A DNA stretch of 64,000 nucleotides from Zizania palustris (GCA_019279435.1 JAAALK010000287.1:62003144-62067143); one strand, 5' to 3'. Numbered from the stretch's first letter, positions 22,226 through 34,950 are shown. The notes: generated from the sequence alone by a model not told the origin. Numbers and translations are program-made.

Positions 22226-24246
22226 TGTTGGACCGAAAACGGCGACCAGAGGGGGGGGGTGAATGGGAGCTTTTAAAATTTCAGACTAAAAATAGTCTTT
22301 TGTTTTAATTCTGTCTTCCGCGAAATAGGCTTCGAACACACCCTTCGAAGTTCTGGTTCGGAGGTATTTCACAGCTCCGAAACCAGGCTTCGACAGGAGC
22401 AAAAGTTCGAAGTCAAGAAGACTTCGCTCCACCCACAACACCAAAAACTCAACTCTGCTAAGTCAGTGCAGGCTCCGCACACTAGGTGCCTTTGAGCTGG
22501 CTTCACACTTCACCCTTCGCAAGAGCAGACTTCCCTCTGAGGACTTCGACCAAATACTCAGCGATAGCAACTGGTGCCAGGCTTTGTACTTCGAAGGTCT
22601 AAATGCACACTGAACACACTTCGCCGAGGACTTCGACAAGGGAAGAAAATGGGCTTCGAGTTAAGCCAAAAACAGTGCTTCGTTAGTAATCACAGAGGTC
22701 TAGCCTCCAATTTACACAGAGCAAACACACACTGAGAATCACACTTCACCCAGACAGACCTCTCACACACCTCTCCAAAAGAGATTCAAAACACAAACTC
22801 ACCCAGGAAGAAGATGGTGTACAAAGGAATGAAAGCATGCAGTGCAACACAGAATACATGTTCAAGCACAAATGAAAACAGAATCAAAGTTTCATTACTT
22901 GAACAAGGAACACAAAAATGAACTCACAGATCTGAATACAAAGTGTGGCGGCTAGCACAGGAGCTTAAAAATGGCTGCTCAAGGTGTTACTGTTGCCTAG
23001 CTAGCCTCCACTATTTATAGGCACTATTCAGCCCTGTGAATAGACTACTTTACCCCTAGGGTTTACAATGGTTTGGTCTCATTAGAACAAGGGGGTACAA
23101 CTGGTAGTCTACTTTATTTGGAGGCTTCTTTTGTCAGCTTCGTAGAGGAGACAACATCAGCTTTTGCTGAGCAGACACGGTCAGCCTTTGTAGTCTTGGA
23201 GTCTTCTGAAGCCTCCCTTCGCACGTGAGGGGTGTGGTAGCTTCGGTGAGAAGCCTTGAGCCTGACGGCCTTCGCTTCACCGAAGTCAGCCTTCGATACA
23301 GTGACAGTTTTGAGCTGAAGCCATCAAAGCCGTTGACCCTTCACGCCATCACCTCCGGAGTGGACCACCACGGCTTCGCAGCTACTCCCAGCTCGAACTC
23401 TGTCAGCCCATGTACCGAAGCCATGCATGGCCGAAGTACCTCAAGTCAGCCACACTCCGAAGCCCCACCTTCGGAGTACCACCCTTCGAAGTCCCTCCCT
23501 CGTCCAAGGCCTTCGTATGAAGCATTCCATGAGCACTTCATCGCAATGTCTCTCCCCAAGCACACACCTTGACGAATCTCACCTGGACTATGCCTTCGAT
23601 GCTCCTCAACTTCTGAGACCTTCGTCAGGTATACCTTCGAGTGCCTCCCTCCGAAGCACACTTCGAATGCCTTGCCTCATTGCTGAGGACTTGGTCCACC
23701 ATACTCCGAAGTCACTCTATTTGAAGTACCCTTCGAAGTGCCTCGCCTCTGAGGACTTTATCATGGGGTACCTTCAGCTGGAGCCACACTCCGCACTCTC
23801 TACCTTCGCCTGGCGCACCTTGACCCAAGGACCGACCTCGCCCCCACGCAGCCTTCGTGATGGAGCTCCCTGCTCGCCTGGCATCAAGCCTCCCGCTTGA
23901 CCCAGGTTCACTTGCTGTGAACCATCCATCGCCTCTGAAGTCACCTGCGCACACCAGACAGACAGACAAGTGTATCCAGTACCCCGTAGACCTCTCCTGG
24001 TAAACAACCTCTGATACACACTTCGGTGTACCACCCAAAGTACCGAACCCTTCGGTACAACCTAGTCATCATGTACTGTCGGACCCCTCCAACAGTCACA
24101 CTCCGCTGCAACAGCCACAGCAAACAGACCCACCAAACCCTTCGGTGAAACAACCTCCAAACCCCTTTGGAGGGACCCCTTCGAATCAGAGGATAAAATC
24201 TGTCAATCACTCATCACAGACTCCGAAACCAACCCTTGGTTTCTCA
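22226..24246 (-). repeat. Right (5') full-length LTR of element A
   Basis: About 2.02 kb, TGTTGG...TCTCA on the plus strand, collinear with 9689-11707 and with scattered substitutions. TATA box at 23012-23019. The U3 stem-loop row is partly decayed. One stem changed on both arms, to CCTCCAAA/TTTGGAGG (24154-24173), and still pairs. Confidence 0.88.
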
Positions 24247-25269
24247 CAAGGCATGCCAATCAATTTGACCATGCAACTGATAAGGAAACAGAGAAAATAT
24301 TATTAGTAGCAAAGATGACCGACTGCCTAACTGATGACTATGGTAAGGATAGAACAATCGTGAATGAATAACGCCAATCGTCCACAATGCCGATGACCAA
24401 GGCAAAGTGATCAGGATGAATGCGCCATCAACCGATGAGATAGACAGTTTATGCATATAGGCCAATGAGCATTCCCCGATAGCGGATAGAATATATAACT
24501 GAATTGAGGATAACTTATCAGCTTGTACTCCGACAGAAATAAACAAAACATGCCAGATAACATATTTGTATCATCAAAATCATCACAATAAAAAGATTGG
24601 ACCTAATCAAGATAGTAGCTAGTCACGATGAACTTAACAATACTTCAAAGTATTAGGCACACTTTATTTAGATGAACGGTATACAACATGAAAGAGATAC
24701 AATAGAAAGAGATGTCAGACTCAACCGTTGATTCCTCAGACTACCACAGCTAAATCACATCAATCTAAGAGATCAAACTGATGCAGTCTTATACCTAGCC
24801 AATACACCGAGATAAACCAACGACCTTACTATTTCAACCGATGCCTTAAGAGATCAAATTGATGTAACCATGAGGACACTGACCTAGTCGATACGATCGT
24901 CGGGGGTGAAGGGACTCACCTGTTCGTTGGAGATCAGAACGATGCAGCCCAACTTCGAGTGCCGAATCTCGCTGGGATTAACCTTGGGAAGCTAAGGGTG
25001 GCAATGTGCCGAAGAATTGTTTGACAGAGTTGTGTGTGTTTTGACCTAACTAAGGGATACATATTTATAGTCCAGATACTTGCCATCCAAGTAATCTATC
25101 CTAACCAATTCTGGATTATCTTTATTTTCTTATCATTGGCTCCTTCATATCTGGCCATGTTATAACGAAGGGGCTTCTTTGACCACCTTTGACCAGACTC
25201 TCTTTGACTTTCGTTGACCGTACAACATCCTTGGTAGGCCTTGGGCTTTACCAAATATTTGTGTCAACA
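24247..25269 (-). mobile_element. Truncated LTR of an older retroelement (minus orientation, probably gypsy Tat-type)
   Basis: On the minus strand an LTR-like end TGTTGACACAAATA begins at 25269, preceded by a purine-rich ACTGGGGTGGCATG that could be a polypurine tract. A TATAAATA lies near 25070 on the same strand. The other end is cut by element A at 24246. I cannot name the family. The PMD frame next to it (25866 on) suggests a Tat-lineage element with an antisense extra ORF. Confidence 0.45.
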
Positions 25270-25865
25270 CATGCCACCCCAGTTTCAGAGCATTAAATTT
25301 CTTCTAATGCTTCGAAGTTATCGGTCATCATCACCTCCTACCACCACGTCTTCTCGAACATCTATCTGCATGATCCTTTCATGTTGATTGCCAACTGAAA
25401 CATTTCATCTCCTAGTACCTTTATAATTTCTCCTAGGGTTCTGACTTCATAATTTTTCCTCATTTTTTCTACTCCTTCATCTTCGGCCATTTACGATTGC
25501 GTTGGGTGTCACCTGGTCTGATGGATTTATGTTTCTTCGTGGTGGCATCAGACCAGGCTTCATCCCACACAGTTTTGTACTGGTGTTATTTTAAGCCGAA
25601 GATTCGGTTCCTCTAATCTTGGGCCAGCAAAGATCTCGGCGCTTTGAAAATTGTACTCATAATTATCTTTTGATGAACGTTCCATGTGACCCCACCAGAT
25701 CGGCGAAATCAGCCTGACCCAACTGTTGAGGTGTTACTTCTTGCTTCATAAGTACCCCGGTCACTCCACCTTTCTTCTTCACGTTTTCTACCAACTATTC
25801 CTTCTTGCCCACCAAGCTCACCGCCGTTCGTTGTCTTGCCGATTCGTACACCGGTGACCCCAACG

Positions 25866-26607
25866 ATGGCCACCATCGACGTGATCCCCAAGGTACACTT
25901 TTGGAATCCTCCTCTTTCCATTGTTCTTTGGTTCTAATTTTGTCCACCATTTTTACTTACCGTTCATTTTGTCTCTTATTGTTCCCCATTTTCATTTCTT
26001 CTGTAGAACTTACGGCACCAGGTTTTGATTCCAATAGACACTCACCCGTCTGGATTCTTCTTGGTCCCTTTGGGCAATCCGGACCCTACAGATTTCATAA
26101 ATGTAGAAATGTGTAGAATACCCTTTAAATATTCTCCCATGTGTTCTTCTGACGAGGACTTTGGTTTCGATTCCTTTCCCTCTCCCATCCCTAGTTGGCG
26201 CGACTTGTATCTTAGGGTATCAACTACCTATTGTACCTTTTTGGATGAGATTGACATCGGTCATTGCATCTACCTTTCCCTTGCTGAGCCATATTAGAAC
26301 GAGTCGATGCTAGTCAAATTTTGTTATTTCTAGTCTGATGCTTTGAAGGCTTTTATTTTTGGTCATGGGCCAATGAGTCCCACTCTACTTAACGTCTTCT
26401 TTTTAACTTGCCTCAATATTAATTCACCGGTCAATCCCTTTTCGTTTGTTTTCTAACCATCCCACTGCCTTAGCATCAAATCGGTTGATGACTGGAGCTC
26501 ATATATCACGAGGCACAACAAGAAAACTGGCCCAGTAGACACTCGCGAACACATTACTTTCCTTACCCTATGGCTAGAGGAATTTATTTTTTGCGTATCG
26601 GCTCTGG
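25866..26607 (+). pseudogene. Plant mobile domain (PMD, aminotransferase-like) reading frame, 5' part
   Basis: A short exon, ATG at 25866 to 25892 (MATIDVIPK), has the donor AAG/GTACAC. Acceptor CTGTAG/AACTTACGG opens a second exon at 26007. The second exon stays in one frame to the gypsy insertion and holds PMD hallmarks: SWRDLYLRV, GPMSPTLLNVFFLT, DWSSYIT, GPVDTREHITFL, LWLEEFIFCVSALAP. In-frame stops: TAG at 26295-26297, a second TAG in CYF*SDALKAF (probably former TGG), and a TAA. PMD proteins occur both as host genes (MAIN/MAIL) and inside transposons. The stops and the adjoining LTR favour a decayed transposon ORF. The reading continues at 56218. Confidence 0.7.
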
Positions 26608-26612
26608 CCCCG
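26608..26612. repeat. Left target-site duplication of the gypsy element (CCCCG)
   Basis: CCCCG precedes the LTR start TGTAAC at 26613 and is repeated at 56213-56217 after the last LTR end TTACA. Confidence 0.9.
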
Positions 26613-26899
26613 TGTAACATCCCAGGAATTAAAAATAAATAAAATAAGGAAAATGAATTTTCAGGAATTTAAAGCAATTAGTTAATTAAAGAAAAGACTA
26701 AAAGAATCCTATTAAAGACAAACAAGGGGAAATACTTCGAATTTTAACCTGAGAAATTTATGGTGGAATCTAGAGGCCAAGAAATATTTTTAGGATTTTT
26801 TACAAAATTTTATCAATAGTGATCTAACCTCTAAGCAAATAAATGATTTACTAGAATTATTTCAATTGAAAAATGCATTTAAATCCCCGGCGAGCCTCC

Positions 26900-26907
26900 T
26901 ATTTAAG
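26900..26907 (+). promoter_or_regulatory. Putative TATA box of gypsy LTR1
   Basis: TATTTAAG in the context CCTATTTAAGCCCC, followed by a C-rich transcribed-leader-like region. The equivalent in LTR3 is at 42625-42632. The middle LTR lacks this region altogether. Confidence 0.5.
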
Positions 26908-27392
26908 CCCCGTCGAGCACCGCACTCCGGCCACTCATCCCTAGCCCAAGCCATTGCATTCCAGAGCACCGCCACCCATTTTCTAGCCTTCACCCCTGCT
27001 CCACCTCCGGCCGCCGCTCGCCGCCGCCTCAGGCCCCCACCGACCATGCCGTCACCACTGTCGGGATCCCCATCGACCGCCCGTCACCGGCCTCCCCTTG
27101 GTTGGCCGTAAGGACCACCGGACCACCATCACCATCATCGACCCGAAGGTCTCCTCCGTCTACCCTCGCCATCGGTCGTCGTTAGTGGCCCGCCGCCGCC
27201 ATCTCCGGTACCATCGCGTTCCCCATGCTCCCCTTGTTCCATTTCCACCGGTAGATAGCTCTTTAGGCCCTCGCCGTCGCCGTCGACGCCGTGCCCGAGC
27301 CCGCCGGAGCTGGGAATGAAGGGGGTATTTGCCCCCTTAGCGCGTGTCATGTCGGAGTGCATCCGGGCCACACGATTGCGCTTGGATGGTAG

Positions 27393-27420
27393 GGATTAAA
27401 TCCCTCGTGGGATTTAATCC
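27393..27420 (+). repeat. 12-bp hairpin in gypsy LTR1
   Basis: GGATTAAATCCC and GGGATTTAATCC form a perfect 12-bp stem around the loop TCGT. LTR3 has the same structure near 43112-43140 with one mismatch. Confidence 0.75.
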
Positions 27421-29301
27421 TAGTCGTTCATCTGCGCCGAACCGGTACTGGGCCATCTGGGCCATCCGTTTCCACTCAACCCCCGCCGGTCTACGCGCAC
27501 AGTGCGCTGGTCCGTGGTGAGCCCAGATCACCGTGGACCAGAGACAGTTTTCCTGTTTAAATAAAATTTAGAAAAATGGTTTAAACTTTGAAAAATCATA
27601 ACTTGTTCAATTTAACTCCAAATTTCACCATTCAAATTTTGTTAAATCCATCTTTTTATTATCTACATTTTGATGCCATAAAAACAGTAGGTTTATTTTT
27701 CACAAAATATTCTTACAAAATAAATACATAAAAATCCCTTTAGGAATAAATTCATAACTCAATAAATAAATCAGGAAAACTCCTAAAATTTAACCCTTAA
27801 TATTTTTCAACATAACTTCAGAATAATAAGGCTTAATTCCCCTTATTTAAAATCATAAACTTGTATGTTTATATTTTGTGATATTTTGATTGTTTATTGA
27901 ACGTTGTATTTAATTTTTCCGTATCGAGAAGACTACGACATCGTCAAGGATCCGGAGTATTACGTCGAGGTTCCACCGTCGCCATTTACTGAGCAAGGCA
28001 AGTCACAACCCCCATTTTGATCATAATTGAGCCCATGTTTTAATAAATTGTCGCTATAACTCATAGGATAATAATGCATTAGTCTAAACTCAAGCCTTAA
28101 ATTATATTTATTAGATCCCCGTCCTTGTGTGTAAACCCAAGCCATGCTTATTGAGCCTAAACTCCTTGTCACTCTACAATATTATATTAGTTAGTGTCCA
28201 ATATACCGACACAACTGTTATAGGATAAAAGAATGAGTCGTAGATAGTTGGAGTCTACTATATGAATTTTCCCCGTTATTCTCTTCTCTGGATTATGTTG
28301 GAGTTGTCTAAGTTATAAGTATGGTGGGTTCCGGGTGCAAGCTAGAGCATTGGTTGGTCGCACCCGGGGCACTATAAGGACCGGTCTGCGGGATCTGTTG
28401 CAAAGCACTTCTGTACTAACCACAAGTCTAATGGGTAAGTCCTAACTGGAGGTATGGATCGTACCAACTTGAAGCACCATAGTGGAGGGGGCAAGGGGCA
28501 ACCTGCGGGTGAATTGTACCGACGAGGCTCAAGGGGGGAGTATGGTGTTGGCCCGACGCGTCGGGGCTCCATATGAAACCCATAAGAGGGTGATTATCGA
28601 ATTGGTGCGTTCCATACGGAAGGTTTTGACATGAGTTCCTATGGTATGAGTCATCTCGTTACACTTTGGTGTATGGGATGAGTGCGTGCCTTGTGGGTAC
28701 AGTAGTACACCTCTGATCAGAGTTTAAATCTTTTCGAAAAGCCGAGCCCATGGTCAAGGGCAGGTTGTGTGACTTCTTGCAGTTAGTTTACTATTGCTTG
28801 AATGTTTGTGTTATTCATGGTATGTAAGGACTGTTGAGCGAGGGTGGGCTGACTGTACCCCTCGAGTTAGAAGTGATGCATTACACATGTTTAATTTTCC
28901 ATACTAATAACTTGCTCACATTTAATGCTTTACAATTATGCTCTTCCGCAAAATTAGCCACTACCTTCCTTGTTATTACTCTGCATTATATTTGCATCCG
29001 GTGGCCTGCTGAGTACGATTGTACTCACCCCCGTTGACTTACACCACCAGAGCCTGTCTACTACGAGGAGGATGAAGGTCTGGAGTAGCGACCCAGTCAA
29101 GGTGAGACTGGAAGGAGGCGTTCATCTAGGACCCTTATTTTATTAGTTTCTCTTTACTTTAACACTTTTGTACTAATATGGTCTACGAACTATGAATGCT
29201 TGCCATATTGTACACCGTCGTGTGATGAACGTCTTGTTTTTATTGATTTTCTATGGAATTTCAATAAAAGTCTGGATTTATTAAATCTAGGCGTTACAAG
29301 A

Positions 29302-29313
29302 TGGTATCAGAGC
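29302..29313 (+). other. Primer-binding site of the gypsy element, copy 1
   Basis: TGGTATCAGAGC, complementary to the 3' end of initiator-Met tRNA, three bases after the LTR end. Copy 2 has it at 36207-36218. Confidence 0.88.
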
Positions 29314-29435
29314 TGACTTGACTGTAGGAAGCCAAATAGGCCTGACCCTATGACTTATATTTACCATATTTTTCTTACAAACTACTTACTCCCTCGTCTT
29401 TCAGAATTTTTACCAAAAATTTCTCTCTTTTGTAG

Positions 29436-30251
29436 ATGCCGGTCCATACCATGAGTGGGACTCTCCGTGATGAGGCTGGGTTCGTTCACGAGCTTCGCAT
29501 GCTCGTTAACTTCCTCGGATTCGAGCATGAGCCTGTGTTCCACGGGGTCTTCCCCGATGAGAACGAGAGCTACTACGAGGTCACCGTCGTCATCCGCCCC
29601 TCCTCCTCACAGCCAGCTCACACTTATAGAGTCAGAGGACCTACCTTCTTGGGAGCCAGCTAGCGCACCGCCCTTCAGACCCTCTCTGAGCTTCGAGTGA
29701 TCTATGACAGCCAGCTCTACGACTCAGACTACCGCTTCATGCCCATGCGCACTCTAGGGAGTCATCGCAGCGTCTACGTCAGCACCTTCTCCCAGCATCA
29801 CTCCACCATCAACCACACCATACGTCTACTAGAGGCGATGGACGATCTTCACACGGAGGCCGTACTCGACGCCGACAGCCAGCGCGACTCCATCGACTAC
29901 TACCACCACTCATCAGATATCCTGAACCGTGAGAACGGAGAGCTTCGTCGCCAGATCCAGCAGGGGCGCCGCTTAGCCACCGAAGCAGAGGAGTTGCGGC
30001 GTCAGAATGAAATTCCGCGCCAAGGCATCACCGACACCACCTAGTTGCGTCGACAGGTAGAGGAGATGCAGAAGGACCTAGAGGAGGTTGCTCTCCTTCC
30101 GCCACGCAAGCGGAAGTCACTCCGGATCGCTTCGGCCAGGCCCAAGAGGATCTCTCACAGCGTCCCTCCCGCCGGGCCCTCCAGCTCCACCACCCTTGCA
30201 CCGACCATCTCCGCCGAGCCGATGATCGAGCCCTCCCCCGAGCTATTTTAG
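29436..30251 (+). pseudogene. Extra ORF upstream of gag (orf0-like), gypsy copy 1
   Basis: A 272-codon frame starting at ATG 29436 (MPVHTMSGTLRDEAGF), interrupted by TAG at 29661 and 30042 and ending TAG at 30249-30251. The C-terminal half is Glu/Arg-rich and probably coiled-coil (LRRQ, EELRRQ). It closes with basic PPRKRKS and a Ser/Pro-rich tail. Its function is unknown; similarly placed frames are described in some rice gypsy elements. It is separate from gag, with about 190 bp between. Confidence 0.72.
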
Positions 30252-30440
30252 ACGTAGCTTACGATTGATTGTTTCAATTGTTTTGTTTTAATTGTATTGC
30301 CACTCATGTCAGATATAAGGCATAAGTGAAGACTAAATAAGAATCAGAATGTAATAATCCAAGTTTAAGACTTTTGAAATAAAAGATTAGTTGTTTTCCC
30401 TCTAAAAGTATATGCCTTCTTTGGAAACCCTCACTTCAGG

Positions 30441-31613
30441 ATGACCAATAACCAAGGATCCAATGCCCCTCAGAACGGGGATGGCACCGGAAATCTGCCT
30501 CAGTGGGGAGCGATGGGACAACGGTAGGCCCTAGTCGCCAACTACACCACGTTGGCCGAGATGATGGCCAATCAGAACCAACTAATTGCTACGCTGCTGA
30601 ACTAGATGCAGCAACAATAGAACCAGATGCAGGAGCAAGAAGCTCAACTTTTTCATTTGCATCAGCAACAGCTAGAGCCTCCTCGACCAGCTACCCCGGC
30701 ACCGGCACCGGGCTCCCAACTGTCAGAGTTCCTACGTGTCTGGCCTCCCATCTTCTCCAGCACCACCAACCCGATGGAAGCGGGTGACTGGTTGAGGACT
30801 ATTGGGAAGAAGATGGATCTTCTGCCATGCACCGAGCAGGAGAGAGTGGTCTTCGCTACTCACCAGCTCTAGGGTCCCGCCATAGAGTGGTGGGACAATC
30901 TGCGCAAGACCCTAATAGAGGGCAATGTCCACACTTGGGCAGAGTTCTTCGCCGCTTTCTGTGCTGCCCACGTCCCTGATGACATAATTGGCCAAAAGCA
31001 GTAGGTGTTCTGGGATCTGCAACAAGGAAGCAGGTCCGTTACAGAGTACCTGCACGAGTTCAACCGACTAGCCCGATATGCTCCAGAAGAAGTCCACACT
31101 AATGCGGCCCGGCAGTCCAAATTTCTCTGGGGACTGAAGGATGAGCTTTCCCTTCAGCTGGTCTCCGGAGATTATGCCAACTTTCAGAAGTTGGTGAACA
31201 AGGCTATCATTCAAGAGACCGAGCAGAACAAGGTCGACTTGAAGAAGAAGAGGATGATCGCCTTCCGTCAGAACCAGGGAATGGCATAGAGGCCACGTTA
31301 CGCACCTCTCCCACCGGTGCCCTAGTATCACCCGTGCCCCGTCTACAGGCCAGCTCCACCAGCCAACAACCCAGGAACTGGACATCCTCGCCCCACTCCG
31401 GCCGCACCAGCTGCTCTACCCGCCCCAGCCAAGAAAGCAGATGTCTTGCGTGACAAGCACGGCAAGTCGGTTATCTGCTTCAACTGTCGTCAGGAGGGAC
31501 ACTACTCCCATCAGTGTCCCCATCCCAAGCGTCCGCAAGGAGTCACGACAAATCCTGCCGTCCGCGCTCGCATCAACCACGTCTCCACCGAAGAAGCTCA
31601 GGCTGCACCGGAG
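30441..31613 (+). pseudogene. Gypsy gag, copy 1
   Basis: Starts at ATG 30441 (MTNNQGSNAPQNGDG), in frame with pol. It carries the retrotransposon gag core (NPMEAGDWLRTIGKKMD, ATHQL, AIEWWDNLR, YLHEFNRLARYAPEEV) and a CCHC knuckle CFNCRQEGHYSHQC (about 31482-31523). Seven in-frame TAG codons interrupt it, at 30525, 30603, 30618, 30870, 31002, 31287 and 31323. All are compatible with former CAG codons. No TAA or TGA occurs. It cannot be translated in full. Confidence 0.85.
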
Positions 31614-34600
31614 ATAGTCATGGGTAAGTTTACAGTAAATTCAGCACCTGCAGTGGTTTTATTTGACACTAGAGATACACATTCATTCATCTCAACAAGT
31701 TTTGTGGAAACTTATAACCTGAATAAATGCGAATTAGCAAGACCGGTACTGATAGCCACCCTAGGCAAACAGAACCAAGCCCGCTCTTATAGTTCACGGG
31801 TATGGGTAGATATCCAAGACACCATATTCTGGGCCGACCCCATTCTGATAGAATGCCAAGGTTTGGACCTGATCTTAGGAATGGATTGGCTCAACAAACA
31901 CCAAGGAGTGATAAGGTGCGCCCGATGGCAAGTGACCGTGACTAGTGAAGAAGGGACTGTCGTCACATTTCAGATGCCAAGTCAGAAGTCCAGAAAACCT
32001 TGTCTGCATCAGATTACCCTAGAAGAGATACCAGTAGTCTGTGAGTACCCGGATGTCTTTCCGGAGGATTTAATAGGGATGCCACCCAAGAGGGACATTG
32101 AGTTCAGGATCGGCCTAGTGCCCGGGACCACTCCCATCTCCAAGCGACCTTACCGGATGGCCGTCAACGAGCTAGTAGAAATGAAGCAGCAACTAGAAGA
32201 CCTAGAGAGAAAGGGATACATCAGACCCAACACATCCCCGTGGGGAGCCCCCATCATCTTCGTCGAGAAGAAGGAAGACAAGGCTAAGTGTATGTGCGTA
32301 GATTATCGTGCCTTGAATGAGGTGACCATCAAGAACAAGTACCCTCTACCTAGGATTGATGATCTGTTCGATCAACTGAAAGGAGCCACAGTGTTCTCCA
32401 AGATCGACCTCTGGTCCGGCTATCATCAGCCGAGGATTCGAGAGGAAGACATACCTAAGACGACATTCACCTCCCGCTATGGGCTATATGAGTGCACTGT
32501 CATGTCCTTTGGATTGACCAACGCCCCGACCTTCTTCATGAATATGATGAATAAGGTGTTCATGGAATATTTAGACAAGTTCATCGTGGTGTTTATAGAT
32601 GATATCCTCATCTATTCCAAGAGCAAAGAAGAGCATGAAACCCACATCCGGTTGACCCTAGGAAAACTCAGGGAGCATCAGTTATATGCCAAGTACAACA
32701 AGTGCAAATTTTGGATGGCAGAAGTAAAGTTCCTAGGGCACATTATCTTAGCACAAGGTATTGTGGTACACCCTGCCACCGTGGGAGCAGTTACAGATTG
32801 GCTGCCACCCACCAACGTATCTGAGATACGAAGTTTTCTGGGCTTAACAGGATACTACCGACAGTTTATTGAGAACTTCTCCAAGATAGCAAAGCCTATG
32901 ATCAAGTTACTTTAGAAGGGAGAAAAGTTCGAATGGACTCCAGAATGCGAGGAGAGCTTTTAGACCCTCAAGTCACGATTGGTGTCAGCACCTATATTGA
33001 CACTACCAGATATAAGGAAGGACTTCCATGTTTATTGCGACACATCTCATCAGGTTTTGAGATGTGTTCTTATGCAAGACAGAAAGGTTGTCTCATACGC
33101 CTCCCGACAATTGAGGCCCCATGAGCTGAACTACCCCACCCATGACCTGGAATTGGCTGCAGTAGTGCACGCTCTGAAGATATGGAGGCACTATTTGGTT
33201 GGAAACTGATGCGAAGTTTTCACGGACCACAAAAGTTTGAAGTATATCTTCACGCAGTCGGATATCAACCTTAGGCAAAGGCGATGGCTAGAATTGATAA
33301 AGGACTACGACCTAGGCATTCATTACCATCTCGACAAAGCAAACATGGTGGCTGATGCGTTGAGTCATAAAGGATATTGTACCGCCATCGTGGTTCAAGA
33401 TCACACGCCTTTGCTATATAAGGAAATGGAAAAGCTAAACCTCGAGATCACCACGGGTGCCTATTTAGCCACCCTTGAGGCCAGACCTGTCCTGTTCGAG
33501 CAGATCCATGAAGCACAGTTAGAAGACCCGGATATAGCAACGATCAAGAAGAGCATGAGGCAGGGCAAGGCCCCAGGATTCTCAGAAGATGAGAACGACA
33601 CCATATGGTTCGGAACCAGGATCTGTGTGCCCGATAAACTGGAGATAAAGACCCTTATTCTAAGAGAGGCCCATGACACTCTGTACTCCATTCACCCCGG
33701 TAGTACAAAGATGTACCAGGACTTGAAGAAACGATATTGGTGGGTCAGTATGAAGAAGGATATTGCTCAGTTCGTAGCAGAATGTGACACCTGCCGGCGA
33801 GTGAAGGCAGAGCATCAAAGACCAGCAGGGTTGTTGCAGCCCCTTAAAGTGCCCGAATGGAAATGGGAAGAGATCGGTATGGATTTCATCACCAGACTCC
33901 CAAAGACCCATGCCGGATATGACTCTATATGGGTAATCATCGATCGACTTACGAAGGTAGCCCACTTCATAGCTGTCAAGACGACCTTCAATGGCCCTAA
34001 ACTGGCAGAGTTGTACATGGCCTGCATAGTATGTCTTCATGGAGTGCCCAAAAAGATAGTCTCTGATAGAGGGAGTCAGTTCACGTCTCGGTTCTAGAAA
34101 AACCTTCAAGAGGAAATGGGAATGAGACTGAACTTCAGCACAACATACCACCCCCAGACGGATGGACAAACTGAGAGGGTGAATCATATATTGGAGGATA
34201 CGCTTAGGGCATGTGCCCTGGACTATGGAGGAACATGGGACAAGAGTCTGCCGTACGCCGAGTTCTCGTACAATAATAGCTATCAAGCCAGCCTTCAGAT
34301 GTCCCCATTTGAAGCCTTATATGGACGCAAGTGCAGAACGCCTTTACTTTGGGATCAGACCGGTGAATCTCAGGTTTTTGTTACGAACATCCTCAGGGAA
34401 GCTGAAGAGAAAGTAAGGATCATCTGGGACAGATTGAAGACAACCCAATCTCGACAGAAGAGCTATGCGGATAATCGCCGTCGAGATCTAGCCTTTGAAG
34501 ATGGAGATCATGTCTACCTCTGGGTTACTCCCCTCCGTGGCACTCAAAGGTTTAACATGAGAGGGAAATTAGTGCCTCGATACGTTGGACCCTTCCCAAT

Positions 34601-34922
34601 TATCTGACGTCAAGGTGAGGTCGCTTACTAGTTGGATCTACCACCATCATTGGCTGGGGTACATGACGTGTTTCACGTGTCGCAACTAAAGAAGTGCATT
34701 CGAGTTCCGATAGAGCAGGTTGATCTTCAGCAGTTGAATATACAAGAGGAAATGACCTATGTTGAGAAGCCCGTCAGAATCTTAGAAGTCAAAGAAAGGA
34801 CTACCAGGAGTCGAGTCATCCGCTTTTGCAAGGTCTAGTGGAGCAACCATCCCGTAGAGGAAGCTACTTGGGAGAAAGAAGAGGAACTAAAAGCGCAGCA
34901 CCCGGAGCTATTCGAGGAGTGA
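31614..34922 (+). pseudogene. Gypsy pol with chromodomain, copy 1
   Basis: One frame continuous with gag. Protease region LFDTRDTHSFIS: the usual D-[ST]-G triad reads D-T-R. RT: MCVDYRALNE, SFGLTNAPTFF and FIDDILIYS. RNase H: SYASRQLRPHELNYPTHDLELAAVV. Integrase: H-H-C-C zinc motif ending CDTCRRVKAEH, core GMDF, SDRGSQF and QTDGQTERVNH. Then a GPF motif and a C-terminal chromodomain (EKPVRILEV...WSNHPVEEATWE), placing it in the chromovirus Tekay/Del group. Premature stops: TAG at 32913, 32961, 34095, 34629 and 34836; TGA at 33207 and 34605. It ends at TGA 34920-34922. Only copy 1 has the stop at 34629. Confidence 0.9.
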
Positions 34923-34950
34923 TCCGAATCTCGAGGATGAGATTCTCTAT

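Larger units (their letters stand above)
8002..24246 (-). mobile_element. Compound Ty1/copia element A (SIRE/Maximus-like), three LTRs
   Basis: Read on the minus strand: full 5' LTR (24246-22226), PBS, gag-pol (interrupted by a hAT element), PPT, full LTR (11707-9689), PBS, N-terminal gag fragment, then a deletion into a truncated terminal LTR ending at 8002. LTRs are about 2.02 kb. The long gag with a coiled-coil-like C-terminal half and FMADSD motif, plus the ~1.2-kb non-coding spacer before the 3' LTR, suggest the SIRE/Maximus lineage. The five bases outside the two ends (GATCG, CAAGG) do not match, so the present ends are probably not those of one insertion. Premature stops and a frameshift make it non-autonomous. 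Confidence 0.88.
26613..29298 (+). repeat. LTR1 of the gypsy element
   Basis: TGTAACATCCC...GCGTTACA, 2,686 bp. Compared with LTR3 it lacks about 467 bp of GC-rich sequence near 26885. It keeps a TATA-like TATTTAAG (26900-26907) and a C-rich region after it. Its 3' part differs from LTR3 by roughly 7% by eye, indicating an old insertion. Confidence 0.92.

Noticed and set aside
24244..24546. 100-codon minus-strand frame next to element A
   Set aside because: Hydrophobic, low-information composition, no domain, and it lies in a truncated LTR.
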